Shown: positions 9,076 to 17,585 of the stretch, one piece after another | Position numbering within the stretch: the stretch's first letter is position 1 | How the letters are laid out: every line of letters starts with the position of its first letter | From: Thiomicrorhabdus sp965602805 | GTDB taxonomy: Bacteria > Pseudomonadota > Gammaproteobacteria > Thiomicrospirales > Thiomicrospiraceae | DNA length: 64,000 bases | Assembly (NCBI GenBank): GCA_965602805.1 | Contig: CBFCZK010000001.1 | Coordinates: forward strand, 124,001-188,000 | Direction of reading: 5' to 3' | The notes under the pieces: model-generated | Seen by the model: only the letters and a program-made list of their open reading frames with translations | What the model was told of the DNA's origin: nothing | Databases searched by the model: none | Program-made: the position numbers and the translations under genes

Positions 9076-10035
9076 ATGACACAACTGCGTTTTGGCATAG
9101 ATTTAGGCGGAACCAAAATCGAAATTATCGGTATTGATGCCTCTATCAAAGACGATACTGATAATGACGATGGTACGCACAATATTGTCTACCAAAAAAG
9201 GATAGACACACCTAAGGGCGATTATGTCGCCACGCTGGATGCGATTACCCAGTTGGTAGGTGATGCCGAAGCGGAACTTTCTCAAAGCGGTTCAGTGGGC
9301 ATCGGAATTCCGGGTTCTATTTCGCATAAAACCGGCAGGGTTAAAAATGCCAACTCCACTTGGTTAATCGGCCAAGATTTGCAGAACGATTTACAACAAC
9401 CCCTCAATCGACCTATCACTTTAGCTAATGATGCCAACTGTTTTGCTTTGTCAGAAGCCATTGAAGGTTCAGCACAAGATGCAGAAGTGGTCTTTGGCGT
9501 GATTATCGGTACGGGTTGTGGCGGTGGTATTGTCGTTAACGGTCAAATACTCAATGGTACCAATGCCATCGGTGGTGAGTGGGGGCATAATCCTCTGCCG
9601 TGGTTAGAAGCTGATGAACTGCAGTTGCCTTGTTACTGCGGTCTAAAAGGCTGCAATGAAACCTATCTGTCCGGTTCTGGATTAGAAGCGCATTATGTAC
9701 TACGAAAAAAGGCGCAGAGGATGAGTTTAGCAAACTCACCAGGCCTGGTCAAAACTGCAAAACAGATTGTGGAGTTGAGTTTACAAGGCGATGCCATTGC
9801 TCAGCAGTTGATGCAGGATTACACGACTTGGTTAGCGAAAGGCTTGGCCAGCGTGATTAATGTCATTGATCCGGATGTCATTGTTTTGGGTGGTGGTATG
9901 TCGAATGTTCAAAGCTTATACACCGATATTCCTAGAATATGGGGGCAGTGGGTGTTTAGCGATCAAGTCAATACTCGTTTGGTAACACCAAAGTTTGGAG
10001 ATGCCAGCGGAGTACGCGGTGCGGCTTGGTTATAA
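9076..10035 (+). CDS. ROK family sugar kinase (fructokinase/N-acetylglucosamine kinase type)
   Basis: 319 residues. The phosphate-1 loop is FGIDLGGTKIEIIGID at the N terminus, and the sugar-binding/catalytic segment is NDANCFALSEA. The ROK zinc motif appears at about residues 165-200: GGEWGHNPLP ... CYCGLKGCNETYLSG. The adenosine region has VIVLGGGMSN. The family phosphorylates free hexoses; the Mak/NagK-like layout does not decide between fructose, glucose and GlcNAc. It is joined to the upstream methyltransferase by a 3-bp gap. The family palindrome at 9738-9749 encodes SPGLV. Confidence 0.88.
   Translation: MTQLRFGIDLGGTKIEIIGIDASIKDDTDNDDGTHNIVYQKRIDTPKGDYVATLDAITQLVGDAEAELSQSGSVGIGIPGSISHKTGRVKNANSTWLIGQDLQNDLQQPLNRPITLANDANCFALSEAIEGSAQDAEVVFGVIIGTGCGGGIVVNGQILNGTNAIGGEWGHNPLPWLEADELQLPCYCGLKGCNETYLSGSGLEAHYVLRKKAQRMSLANSPGLVKTAKQIVELSLQGDAIAQQLMQDYTTWLAKGLASVINVIDPDVIVLGGGMSNVQSLYTDIPRIWGQWVFSDQVNTRLVTPKFGDASGVRGAAWL
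9738..9749. repeat. ACCAGGCCTGGT palindrome, exact copy 3
   Basis: Inside the ROK kinase gene, read as SPGLV, a different phase from copy 2. Confidence 0.9.
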
Positions 10036-10072
10036 AGCTAAAACTTTTATGGTTATTTAAATCCGACTACCA

Positions 10073-10468
10073 CTACCAGCCCATCATATCTTTTATTCTT
10101 TGTTGAAATCCTCGATTATCTTCATTCGGTTCAGGCGATTTGTCAGATCCAATACTCTTTAGGCCTTCATTACGTTGTAGGTCGCGGTCTTTGTTTCGCT
10201 CTTCATGACGCTGTTTATCACGATCGTCGTATCGGTCTTCATGATGTTCTTGTTTGTTAAACTTTTGTTTGTCATCTTTATCTTTATGTTCACGTTTGTC
10301 ATATCCCGACCCACGCTTATCCTGCATTTCCGATTTATGCATCTGTTTTTGCTCATAAGTAGCCTTGCCTTGACCAGCCCATTCAGGCTTATCAGCTTGT
10401 ACGGGTGCTGAGCTAAGGGCGGCAAAGAATGTTGATGTCAAAAGTGTCGATAAAAGCGATTTTTTCAT
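10073..10468 (-). CDS. Secreted, highly charged low-complexity protein
   Basis: 131 residues. A Sec signal peptide (about residues 1-25, ending PVQA) is followed by DKPEWAGQGKATYEQKQMHKS and then about 80 residues dominated by Asp, Lys, Glu, Arg, His and Gln with almost no hydrophobics. The tail is GFQQRIKDMMGW. The middle is probably disordered and might bind metals or polyanions, but this is only inference. I recognise no named family. An AGGAGAT ribosome binding site precedes the ATG. It converges with the ROK kinase gene. Confidence 0.65.
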   Translation of the reverse strand: MKKSLLSTLLTSTFFAALSSAPVQADKPEWAGQGKATYEQKQMHKSEMQDKRGSGYDKREHKDKDDKQKFNKQEHHEDRYDDRDKQRHEERNKDRDLQRNEGLKSIGSDKSPEPNEDNRGFQQRIKDMMGW

Positions 10469-10712
10469 TGGGATATCTCCTGAAATTAAAATAAAGCACT
10501 CTAAAAAGGTTCAAATAATCATACTAACGTAACATAGCTTAATTTTCATTTTACACTCGGTCTATAAAAAAACAACAGACTTGGGTAGTCAATCTCTATA
10601 GAGCTTCCCGCCAACAGAGTGTTTAATTTAAGATTTTTAATTTAGCTTGTCGTTACTGGATTTGCACAGTATGCTAAGTCACAAAATTTATGCGGATTTA
10701 AATGGGAATAAC

Positions 10713-11045
10713 ATGCAAAACATCGAAACATTAGAAGAGCTGGAAAACTTAAAACAGTCAGAGGATGCTTTATTGATTCTGTTTGGCGGTAAAAATTGTA
10801 ATGTCTGCCATACGATTAAACCGAAATTTCTGGAAATGGTGACGGAAAGCTATCCGAAAATCAAAATGGTTTATGTAGATTGTCACGTGGTGACAGATGT
10901 CTGTTCACAAAATGGTGTTCTGTCTCTACCGACCTTACAAGTGTTTTTCACTGGACAGCGTTTTATTGAAGAGGTGCGCACCTTCAGCTTACAGAAAGTC
11001 ATTCAGGATATCGCACGTCCTTATTCAATGGTTTTTGCAGACTAA
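10713..11045 (+). CDS. Thioredoxin-like protein
   Basis: 110 residues with a thioredoxin fold. The redox motif is CNVC (LILFGGKNCNVCHTIKPKF, near residue 32) and the conserved cis-proline follows in VLSLPTLQVFFTGQ. The active site differs from classic WCGPC. The ATG at 10713 is chosen over a TTG at 10647 because GGGA lies 5 bp before it and the thioredoxin fold begins there. There is no signal peptide, so it is cytoplasmic. Its stop overlaps the end of the convergent SDR gene by 4 bp. Confidence 0.82.
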   Translation: MQNIETLEELENLKQSEDALLILFGGKNCNVCHTIKPKFLEMVTESYPKIKMVYVDCHVVTDVCSQNGVLSLPTLQVFFTGQRFIEEVRTFSLQKVIQDIARPYSMVFAD

Positions 11046-11902
11046 CGTTTACCATCTCCGCCTGCTTTAATCAGCAGGATATCTAAAAATCGGTTCGGTA
11101 ACAGTCGTTTTAAAATGGCAAAAGCGATGGTCGGTACCGTAACACGATAGCGAATTTTAGGTTTTGGATTGTTCAAAACGTGTAGTACACATTTTGTTAC
11201 CGCTTCAGGCCCAAGGGTAAATGGTGCGCTCGGCCCAACGGTCTCTAAGCGCGCCAGCATGGCTTCATAGCTGGTCTGATGGGCGCTGCCTTGCTGAGGA
11301 ATCCAACGCTTAAACTGCTCGAAAGCATTTTTTCTGAAATCAGAAGTAATCGGCCCTGGTTCAATCAAACTCACCTGAATATTATCTTTTTTGACTTCGA
11401 GTCGTAAGGTGTCCGCAAAGCCTTCAATCGCAAATTTGCTAGCATTGTATGCGCCACGATACTGCATGGCTGCAAAGCCTAAAATAGAGCTGTTATAGAT
11501 GATTTTGCCACCGCCTTGCTTGCGCATAATCGGCACAACCAAATTGGTCAATTCCTGAGTACCAAACACATTGGTTTGAAACTGATACTCCATCGCTTCA
11601 CGACTTAAATCCTCGACAGCACCGGGCAGACCAAATGCACCATTGTTAAATAACAGGTCGATTTTACCTTGGGTTTTTAACAGAACTTGATTTAAACCGA
11701 TGTTAATTGATTGGCTATCTGCCAAATCGAGTTTAAAGCAGGTCAGGCCTTCATCATTTAAACGTCGGACATCTTCCAGCTTGCGACAGGTAGCAATCAC
11801 CTGATAACCCATCGATTGCAGGTGTTTGGCACAATGATAACCCATGCCGGTAGAACAACCTGTAATCAGGACGCTTGTTGTAGATGGTGAACGTGTGGTC
11901 AT
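11042..11902 (-). CDS. Short-chain dehydrogenase/reductase
   Basis: A classical SDR. The cofactor motif TGCSTGMGYHCA is near residues 15-26, the structural motif is NNGAFG, and the catalytic Ser and YxxxK are in NSSILGFAAMQYRGAYNASKFAIEG. Arg in ATCRK after the second strand suggests NADP(H). The ATG at 11902 is preferred over an upstream TTG at 11917. The substrate is unknown; the length and the C-terminal extension resemble oxidoreductases annotated as retinol-dehydrogenase-like. Confidence 0.85.
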   Translation of the reverse strand: MTTRSPSTTSVLITGCSTGMGYHCAKHLQSMGYQVIATCRKLEDVRRLNDEGLTCFKLDLADSQSINIGLNQVLLKTQGKIDLLFNNGAFGLPGAVEDLSREAMEYQFQTNVFGTQELTNLVVPIMRKQGGGKIIYNSSILGFAAMQYRGAYNASKFAIEGFADTLRLEVKKDNIQVSLIEPGPITSDFRKNAFEQFKRWIPQQGSAHQTSYEAMLARLETVGPSAPFTLGPEAVTKCVLHVLNNPKPKIRYRVTVPTIAFAILKRLLPNRFLDILLIKAGGDGKR

Positions 11903-12019
11903 GCCTGAAACTCTCAATTCAATTTGATAAATTGATTATAGGAGATTTATCCTATTGAGACCTAGCTTTCATACGACTAATTCATTGGCTAGGGCTTACT
12001 TTCAATTCACGCCTATAAT

Positions 12020-13261
12020 TCAGATTGCTAAATCTATTTGCTGAACCGTACCGACTTTACCATCCTCTGAGAGAAACACTCCGCTAGAAACTACCTGGCC
12101 GAGCGTTTGATTCCTCTCAGTTTTTACAGAGAAGGGCGTTTCAATGTGTTGCAGTGAGATTGCTCCAATATTCAGACTTAATAAACCTGACAGTTCGTCT
12201 AAGCCTTGAGGGGTTTTATGCCAGACTTTTAGTTGTGAAAACACAGCATCATTCTCATCAACCCAGCCATTGTTATCTTCATCATACAGGCTGAGATCAG
12301 CAAAGCCATTACCGCTTAAAGTGCCAAATAGCTCATTCCCATCATTAACCAGACCATCTTGGTTTTTATCCAAAGCTAAAAATCCTGAACCGGCGCCAAC
12401 AAATGAGATGTCCTCTGTTTGACCGTCTGAATTTAAATCGAAGGCCACTTTATCAATGGTTAAGGTCGCTGGCTCACCGCCAAAATTAACCACCATTGGA
12501 TCTTGGAGAATAAATCCCTTTTCAATTTGTAACTGGCTTTCACTGTAAAACTCGCGCTGAATTTGACTTGTCATTTTAAAATCAATGGTTCGACCATCGG
12601 CCGTGGTTACAGAGCCTTGGGCATTAAAGCGCGTCTGCTCGCTTTCATGATAACGTTCAAAAATATGTTCTCGTGACCCTTGCAGGTTCATTTGATCAGT
12701 AGGTATTTGAATGCTATTTATGGGTGGCAGCTCTCTTCCATTAAACGGGGTTGTTCCGGTGGGACTTTGCTCTGAGTCGGATTTGGAAGTGGACTGATAA
12801 CCATAGACTTCAAGCGTGGTTTTTTTGCCCGTCATCTGTTCAATCATCGCTTCAACCGCTTCAATCATACGCCGTAAGTTTTCTGGTAATAGTCGCTCTG
12901 CCTCAACTTCATCGTCATTAGCTAGAATGGGGTCTATAGAGGATTCAGAGAAGAGAGGTTGATTGTCAGTCCCTGATTCCAAGCGTAATCGAGCAGCTTC
13001 ATCTGCCCCTGCAAGTGCAGAGCTATTGCTTTGCGTTGAATGATTATGAATGGCATTTTTCTGCAAGGTCTCCTCCGAAAGATGAACGGCTGATTCTTGC
13101 AGGCCAAAACTTTCGGATTGAAAGCGACTGACTTCAAGTTGTTTGTTTTGTTGTTGGACTAATTGCCCACCGATAAAATGTTGTGTCTGCTCAGATTTTT
13201 GGTGACTAAAGGCACTCTGGTGCTGGGCAGATAATGAGATATTCTGGTCAACGATTCTCAT
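12020..13261 (-). CDS. Calcium-binding-type protein with RTX-toxin-associated Asp/Asn-rich repeats
   Basis: 413 residues. The N-terminal 130 residues are Gln/Ser-rich and low complexity. The C-terminal half (about residues 270-370) has several EF-hand-like loops: DLNSDGQTED, DKNQDGLVNDGNELFG, DEDNNGWVDENDAVFSQLKVW. This block recurs next to RTX and hemolysin-type repeats in secreted proteins, so calcium binding is likely. No Sec signal peptide or GGXGXD nonapeptide array is visible. It is monocistronic, with a GGAGT Shine-Dalgarno upstream. The exact role is unknown. Confidence 0.7.
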   Translation of the reverse strand: MRIVDQNISLSAQHQSAFSHQKSEQTQHFIGGQLVQQQNKQLEVSRFQSESFGLQESAVHLSEETLQKNAIHNHSTQSNSSALAGADEAARLRLESGTDNQPLFSESSIDPILANDDEVEAERLLPENLRRMIEAVEAMIEQMTGKKTTLEVYGYQSTSKSDSEQSPTGTTPFNGRELPPINSIQIPTDQMNLQGSREHIFERYHESEQTRFNAQGSVTTADGRTIDFKMTSQIQREFYSESQLQIEKGFILQDPMVVNFGGEPATLTIDKVAFDLNSDGQTEDISFVGAGSGFLALDKNQDGLVNDGNELFGTLSGNGFADLSLYDEDNNGWVDENDAVFSQLKVWHKTPQGLDELSGLLSLNIGAISLQHIETPFSVKTERNQTLGQVVSSGVFLSEDGKVGTVQQIDLAI

Positions 13262-13456
13262 GTTGGACTCCTTTTAATAAAACAAAGTCCCTTGTGTCAC
13301 TTCAAGCAGTCGTCCTATATTGAACGCATTTTATGGAATAGTCATGCTTGAAGGTGTATAAAATAGTTAACGGCAAGTGATGTAATAAATTGAGGCATTA
13401 GTGTCTTGAGTTTGGTTGCAACTAATTTATTTTTAGGATTTCTAAAGGAGTCTGAG

Positions 13457-14095
13457 ATGCAAGCATTGTTTTATAGTCAATGGTCGCACTTAATTTTAGG
13501 ATTATTAGCGGTTCTATTAGTAAGTGGTTGCCAACAGCATGAATTGCCTGAGCTTAAGCAGGATGGGGTGATTCTGGCGTTTGGCGACAGTCTGACGGTC
13601 GGTTATGGCGTCAACAAAAATCAAAGTTATCCGTCGGTACTGGCAAAATTGAGTGGTTTTAAAGTCATTAATGCAGGTGTGTCCGGTGAAACTACGGCTT
13701 TAGGTTTGAATCGTTTGGAGGCGGCACTGAAACAATATCAACCGCAGCTTTTGATTCTATTGGAAGGGGGTAATGACTTTTTGCAAAAAGTTCCGTCAGA
13801 AAACATTCAGCGGAACTTGGCACTGATGATTGAATTGGCGCAATCTAAGCAGGTTTCGGTTTTACTCATTGGTGTGCCAGAGAAGAAGTTATTCGGTGAT
13901 ACTCAACCACTGTATGAAGACTTAGCCGAGTTGTATAAGATTCCACTGGAGGGGGATATCGTAGGAAACTTATTGAGTCGGCCTTCGATGAAGTCTGATT
14001 TTGTACATTTTAATGCATTGGGCTATCAAACCTTGGCTGAAGCTATTTATGAGGCTTTACATAATACTGGTGCTTTACCGGAACTTTTGCTGTAA
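13457..14095 (+). CDS. tesA: GDSL/SGNH esterase lipoprotein, TesA-like arylesterase
   Basis: About 212 residues from the ATG at 13457, which follows AAGGAG by 7 bp; an earlier start at 13406 lacks such a site. A lipobox (LLVSGCQQ) ends the signal peptide, so the enzyme is probably a lipoprotein. SGNH blocks are present: I, ILAFGDSLTVGYG (Ser); II, NAGVSGETT (Gly); III, LEGGND (Asn); V, DFVHFNALGY (Asp and His). The family has esterase, thioesterase and lysophospholipase activity in the periplasm. Confidence 0.88.
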   Translation: MQALFYSQWSHLILGLLAVLLVSGCQQHELPELKQDGVILAFGDSLTVGYGVNKNQSYPSVLAKLSGFKVINAGVSGETTALGLNRLEAALKQYQPQLLILLEGGNDFLQKVPSENIQRNLALMIELAQSKQVSVLLIGVPEKKLFGDTQPLYEDLAELYKIPLEGDIVGNLLSRPSMKSDFVHFNALGYQTLAEAIYEALHNTGALPELLL

Positions 14096-14139
14096 TTCTT
14101 TACTCCAACCTATCCTCTAACCAATGTTAAAAATGCGGA

Positions 14140-14382
14140 TTACCTTTGGAAAAAGGTACGGTATAAAAATCGGCCAAAGATAAACAGTGATAAAGCCATC
14201 CAAGGGTAGATAAAGAACAGCATCATTTCGTAAAACGACGTCAAAGGTTGTTCAAGGTGTTGCAGGCCTTCGACCGTTAACATGCCATCTTCAGCATTTG
14301 ATAAAACAATCAGCCCAACCAGTAAAACAACGGCGCCGATAGCGGCACTTGAGTAAAGAAACAGTTTTGACCAAATATCCAT
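14140..14382 (-). CDS. Small inner-membrane protein of unknown function
   Basis: 80 residues with two hydrophobic spans (about residues 8-28 and 50-72) separated by an acidic loop with NAEDGMLTVEGLQHLEQP. No family is recognised. It is on the same strand as greB, 190 bp downstream, with a copy of the 47-bp repeat in between. Confidence 0.6.
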   Translation of the reverse strand: MDIWSKLFLYSSAAIGAVVLLVGLIVLSNAEDGMLTVEGLQHLEQPLTSFYEMMLFFIYPWMALSLFIFGRFLYRTFFQR

Positions 14383-14516
14383 GCGTTACCTTTAAAAGAG
14401 AAGAGATTAAGTTGCCCATGATTTTACCGCTAAACGGGTTAAATCAAAAGCGAGTGTTTGGGTTTGAGTGACTGCTTTATGAGTCTTCTCAAAATGAATC
14501 GTTAGAGTGTTTGAGT

Positions 14517-14563
14517 AGGCCTGGCATGTCCTGCGGCTTTACAAAACCATGTGAGCGCAGGGT
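14517..14563 (+). repeat. 47-bp intergenic repeat, copy 1
   Basis: The core starts AGGCCTGGCATGTCCTGC and ends GTGAGCGCAGGGT. It lies 12 bp beyond the greB stop in antisense orientation. CCTGCG and CGCAGG within it can pair around a 20-base loop. Compared with copies 2 and 3, the left flank has TAGG instead of CCAGG, so the palindrome half is damaged. Confidence 0.85.
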
Positions 14564-14574
14564 AAGTTTATAAA

Positions 14575-15066
14575 TCAGATGTTTTCAAAGGGTTTATATT
14601 GAATGGCGTTAATGAACCAGTCTTGTTTACCAATCGGTGTTTCAACCGTCACATCGTCATCGATTGCTTTACCAATCAGCGCACGTGCCATAGGTGAATT
14701 GACGCTAATGGCATTTATCTGCGGATCAAATTCATCGGCCCCGACAATTCGGTACTGAACCACTTTTCCATCCTCATTTTCTAACTCTACCCAAGCGCCA
14801 AAAAAGACTTTGCCATCTTGTTGCGACGAGTATTCTACGATATGCAATACATCCAGGCGTTTTCTCAAAAAACGGATACGTCGATCAATCTCTCGCAAAC
14901 GGCGTTTACCCTCTTTATATTCTGCATTTTCAGAACGATCGCCATGCGCGGCGGCTTCGGTGACGGCAACGGTGGTTTCGCGGCGTTCGACTCGCCAAAG
15001 ATAATCGAGTTCTTTTTCGAGTTTGGTACGACCTTCACGGGTAATTAAATTGGCTCGGCTAGTCAT
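14575..15066 (-). CDS. greB: Transcription elongation factor GreB
   Basis: 163 residues. The N-terminal coiled coil is REGRTKLEKELDYLWRVERRET...AAHGDRSENAEYKEGKRRLREIDRRIRFLRKRL, more basic than in GreA and typical of GreB. The C-terminal domain has FFGAWVELENEDGKVVQYRIVG and ISVNSPMARALIGK. It rescues backtracked RNA polymerase by stimulating transcript cleavage. The ATG at 15066 is the only reasonable start. Confidence 0.96.
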   Translation of the reverse strand: MTSRANLITREGRTKLEKELDYLWRVERRETTVAVTEAAAHGDRSENAEYKEGKRRLREIDRRIRFLRKRLDVLHIVEYSSQQDGKVFFGAWVELENEDGKVVQYRIVGADEFDPQINAISVNSPMARALIGKAIDDDVTVETPIGKQDWFINAIQYKPFENI

Positions 15067-15126
15067 TTTTTGTGCGTTTCGTCATTGATTGTATCGTTTA
15101 TTAGTCAAAAATTCTGTGTCAGTCGT

Positions 15127-15579
15127 TTACTCAGGATACCAAGTCGATAGCTCTGCTTGTTCATACTGGTTTTTAAAATCACTTTTGAGTTGGCTGACCC
15201 AACCTTGCGCTTTGGCTTCTTGACAGCCGCCAATTTTCGCAAGCTGTTTGTTAAAGCTTACTTGACGGGCTATTTTAAGGGCTTTAACATCTTCGTGAAT
15301 ATAGTGTTTGATAAAGTTATTGGCCGTTAGGCTGTATTTGGTGACATACAGACGATTTACCAAATTAAGAGTTTTGGCCATACTCACACCACGGCAGCGT
15401 TTATTGTAGGCATCGGTCTGCAGGGCGGAGTCGATTAAATCTATATGGACTTGCAGTTCAGGGCTGATCAGCAGTGTTTCCTCAGCAGCTTGTACTGGCT
15501 GAAATAATGTCAGCATAATGCTTAAAACAATCGCAGTAGCGGCTGAAATGCTTCGAGAGGCTGTGAGCTGATTAGGCAT
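15127..15579 (-). CDS. Periplasmic protein of unknown function
   Basis: 150 residues with a signal peptide of about 31 residues ending PVQAA, preceded by an AAGGAA ribosome binding site. The mature protein is helical, with one cysteine in NKRCRGVS and another in IGGCQEAKA. No family is recognised. It is upstream of greB on the same strand with a 60-bp gap. Confidence 0.62.
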   Translation of the reverse strand: MPNQLTASRSISAATAIVLSIMLTLFQPVQAAEETLLISPELQVHIDLIDSALQTDAYNKRCRGVSMAKTLNLVNRLYVTKYSLTANNFIKHYIHEDVKALKIARQVSFNKQLAKIGGCQEAKAQGWVSQLKSDFKNQYEQAELSTWYPE

Positions 15580-15642
15580 GCAATTTCCTTTGTGGGCTTT
15601 GAATTTGAACAGAAAGCCTAAATGTTAGCTTAATGATATATT

Positions 15643-15801
15643 GAGACCTTTGCACGAGTGGCTGCTCGGATATAAATGGCTAAAATTGCCCTACTTTTAG
15701 TTGAAACACTTGTGAATAGCTAGCTATTCACTGCGTATTCCGCCTCAATTAGAAAATTTTTATCTCATTTCTATCTCAAACCTCACTCGTGCAAAGGTCT
15801 C
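15643..15801. mobile_element. MITE-like element, copy 1 (159 bp)
   Basis: Ends are near-perfect inverted repeats: GAGACCTTTGCACGAGTG on the left and CACTCGTGCAAAGGTCTC on the right. It is flanked by a 5-bp direct repeat ATATT (15638-15642 and 15802-15806), a probable target-site duplication. The centre has the palindrome GAATAGCTAGCTATTC. There is no coding capacity. It is about 85% identical by eye to the element at 20522, so it is a non-autonomous transposable element. Confidence 0.85.
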
Positions 15802-15882
15802 ATATTGATAGTTTAAATCAATGGCTAGAAAAAGGCAGAAGGATTTGAGGGTTGTTGGTCAGATATCTTTAAAATAAGGCAT

Positions 15883-15918
15883 AAAAAAACCCTTCACTGC
15901 CTAAGTCGTGAAGGGTTT
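15883..15918 (-). terminator. Rho-independent terminator (minus strand)
   Basis: AAACCCTTCAC (15887-15897) pairs with GTGAAGGGTTT (15908-15918). The A run at 15883-15889 reads as a T run on the minus strand, so it ends the transcript of the gene at 15955-16341. Confidence 0.85.
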
Positions 15919-15930
15919 AATCAATTCAGG

Positions 15931-15946
15931 TTCGTGCGAAGGTCTC
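15931..15946. mobile_element. Solitary MITE end (remnant)
   Basis: TTCGTGCGAAGGTCTC matches the right end of the MITE family at 14 of 16 positions. No matching left end was seen nearby. It lies just beyond the stop of the 15955-16341 gene. Confidence 0.6.
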
Positions 15947-15954
15947 TAAGAATC

Positions 15955-16341
15955 TTATTTAACCAAGCTTTTAACCCAAGTCACCATCGTTGCATTTGCG
16001 ACAGGATTCGGCGCTTCCATAAAGTTAACGATGAATTTGTCGTTGAATTCTGTCACCCCAATTGAACGTGGACGAACAGCAACCGGATCAGCTGAAGGCA
16101 ATTCCCATCCAAAACAAAGGATGATGTTTTGTGCATCTATAATTTCTGGATTAATGACGCCATCGACACTTTTGGTATGAGTATAGTGGTCAAAAACAGC
16201 AATGTTAACGGCTTTTGGATCCGCTTCAACGAGCACATGCAGATATTCAAGAATCGCTGGGACGGTCGCAAATTTTGACTCATCTTTAGTGATATCGAGT
16301 GAAAAAATAGGATACTTATCTTTAAACATCTTTTGTTGCAT
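15955..16341 (-). CDS. Conserved small cytoplasmic protein next to the SQR-like gene (possibly DUF6858)
   Basis: 128 residues, no signal peptide, with an AAAGGA Shine-Dalgarno 9 bp before ATG. Visible features are FKDKYPIFSLDITKDES, an IAVFDHYTHTKS motif, a cysteine in IILCFGWELP, and a final MVTWVKSLVK. I recall similar proteins in sulfur-oxidising gammaproteobacteria and think it matches DUF6858, but I am not certain. It lies 46 bp downstream of the flavoprotein gene on the same strand and ends at a terminator, so the two form an operon. Confidence 0.65.
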   Translation of the reverse strand: MQQKMFKDKYPIFSLDITKDESKFATVPAILEYLHVLVEADPKAVNIAVFDHYTHTKSVDGVINPEIIDAQNIILCFGWELPSADPVAVRPRSIGVTEFNDKFIVNFMEAPNPVANATMVTWVKSLVK

Positions 16342-16387
16342 GGTGCATTTTCCTTTATGGAGTGCCTTAAGACACTGTTAGCGGTGG

Positions 16388-17512
16388 TTATTTGTATTGA
16401 CGTAAATACAGCCACTCAAAAGCACGTTTAGCAATATGCAGTAAACGACAAGGTGGTAATAAAGTAGTGCCTTTTTCAGTGCGTTTAATCAATATGCCAT
16501 GCTTAAGCGTGTCGACAATACAGATGAGTTCGTGTTTGAACGGTTCAAAATCGGATTGACCGTTTAGAGATTTAATTAAGTTTTTCGAAGCGGCAGCAGC
16601 TTGTAAATCTGCAGCATGCGCTTGCTTTGCCTGCCAGTCTGGGCCTGGGAATGATCCTGCATCACCAGCTACATAGACATTGTCGTAACCTTCGACTTTG
16701 GCGTGCATATCAGCTGGAATCATTCCACCAGCAGATTTAGGAAAATCAGAATTTGCTAACCATAAAGGTCCTGTCATCCCCGGCATGAAGAGAATTAAAT
16801 CGGCTGCAAGCTCTCCACCTTCGGTTTTGACAAGCTTCTCTTCAAAGCCGACCATTTTGTGACCTAAGTGCGTTTCAATACCTTTCTTAGTCATCATTGC
16901 GGTTAAACGCGCCGGAACTTTAGCACCTAAACGTTTACCCGGTTGTGGTGCAGGATTGAAAAACACGATTTTGAACTTATCACGACGGCCTTGCTTACGT
17001 AGCAGGTTGTCAATTCCAAAGAGGAATTCAAACATCGGGCCGCCACGCATCGCAGAAGGTTCGTTTGGATTGCCACCAAAACCGATGGCAATGGTACCGC
17101 CACTCATGCTGTCTAGACGGTCACGGATTTTCTCCGCAGCCGGAATCCCTTCACAAGGGGTGATTGCATGTTCAATACCCGGTAGTTTTTTAATAAAACG
17201 CCCGCCGGTGGCAATGATCAGCCCGTCATTTTGGTATTCGCCATTTTCCGTTACGACAGTACGACCAGCATTGATGACGTTTTGCACGGTACCTTCAATA
17301 AATTGAACGTTCTGACGGTTAAAGAAGTTGTGCAAGTTAACACGTAAATCATCTCCTTTTCGCAAACCGGACGGAATCCAGATAAGGCTAGGATAGTAGA
17401 GCATCTCTTCTTTAGGAGAGATGACAGTAATAGTCGCTTTTGGCGAACTTTTGCGAGTTTGTTTTACGGCGGTTAAAGCGGCAAAACCAGTGCCTAGGAT
17501 AGTAATGTTCAT
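16388..17512 (-). CDS. Sulfide:quinone oxidoreductase-like FAD-dependent oxidoreductase
   Basis: 374 residues. FAD binding is shown by ITILGTGFAALTAV at the N terminus, the ATG-type motif GLIIATGGRF, and NVYVAGDAGSFPGPDWQAKQAHAADLQA near residue 285. Overall it resembles SQR and flavocytochrome c FAD subunits. A cysteine near residue 120 (TPCEGIP) and one in ELICIVDTL could be the redox pair. The canonical middle cysteine region reads NPNEPSAMRGGPMFE, without cysteine. The C terminus (CRLLHIAKRAFEWLYLRQYK) is amphipathic and may attach to the membrane. Sulfide as substrate is inference. Confidence 0.72.
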   Translation of the reverse strand: MNITILGTGFAALTAVKQTRKSSPKATITVISPKEEMLYYPSLIWIPSGLRKGDDLRVNLHNFFNRQNVQFIEGTVQNVINAGRTVVTENGEYQNDGLIIATGGRFIKKLPGIEHAITPCEGIPAAEKIRDRLDSMSGGTIAIGFGGNPNEPSAMRGGPMFEFLFGIDNLLRKQGRRDKFKIVFFNPAPQPGKRLGAKVPARLTAMMTKKGIETHLGHKMVGFEEKLVKTEGGELAADLILFMPGMTGPLWLANSDFPKSAGGMIPADMHAKVEGYDNVYVAGDAGSFPGPDWQAKQAHAADLQAAAASKNLIKSLNGQSDFEPFKHELICIVDTLKHGILIKRTEKGTTLLPPCRLLHIAKRAFEWLYLRQYK

Positions 17513-17560
17513 AACGAGTACTCAATAAAACAATCATTAAACTGATTTGGGCTAGTATAA

Positions 17561-17585
17561 GAGATGTTTATGATAAAAGCATCTC
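17561..17585 (-). promoter_or_regulatory. Inverted repeat upstream of the SQR-like gene (possible operator)
   Basis: GAGATG (17561-17566) and CATCTC (17580-17585) are separated by 13 bp, and TATACT lies next to it on the minus strand, about 40 bp before the ATG. It could be a regulator site over the promoter. Confidence 0.3.

Noticed and set aside
10159..10425. Overlapping frames on both strands in the charged-protein gene
   Set aside because: Low-complexity coding in the 10073-10468 gene generates them; the chosen frame alone has a signal peptide and ribosome binding site.
14517..14563. 47-bp repeat as a simple terminator
   Set aside because: The stem has a 20-base loop and lacks a T run in the sense of the preceding genes, so termination alone is not supported.
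15643..15801. Complete insertion sequence
   Set aside because: The element is only 159 bp with no coding frame, so it cannot encode a transposase.
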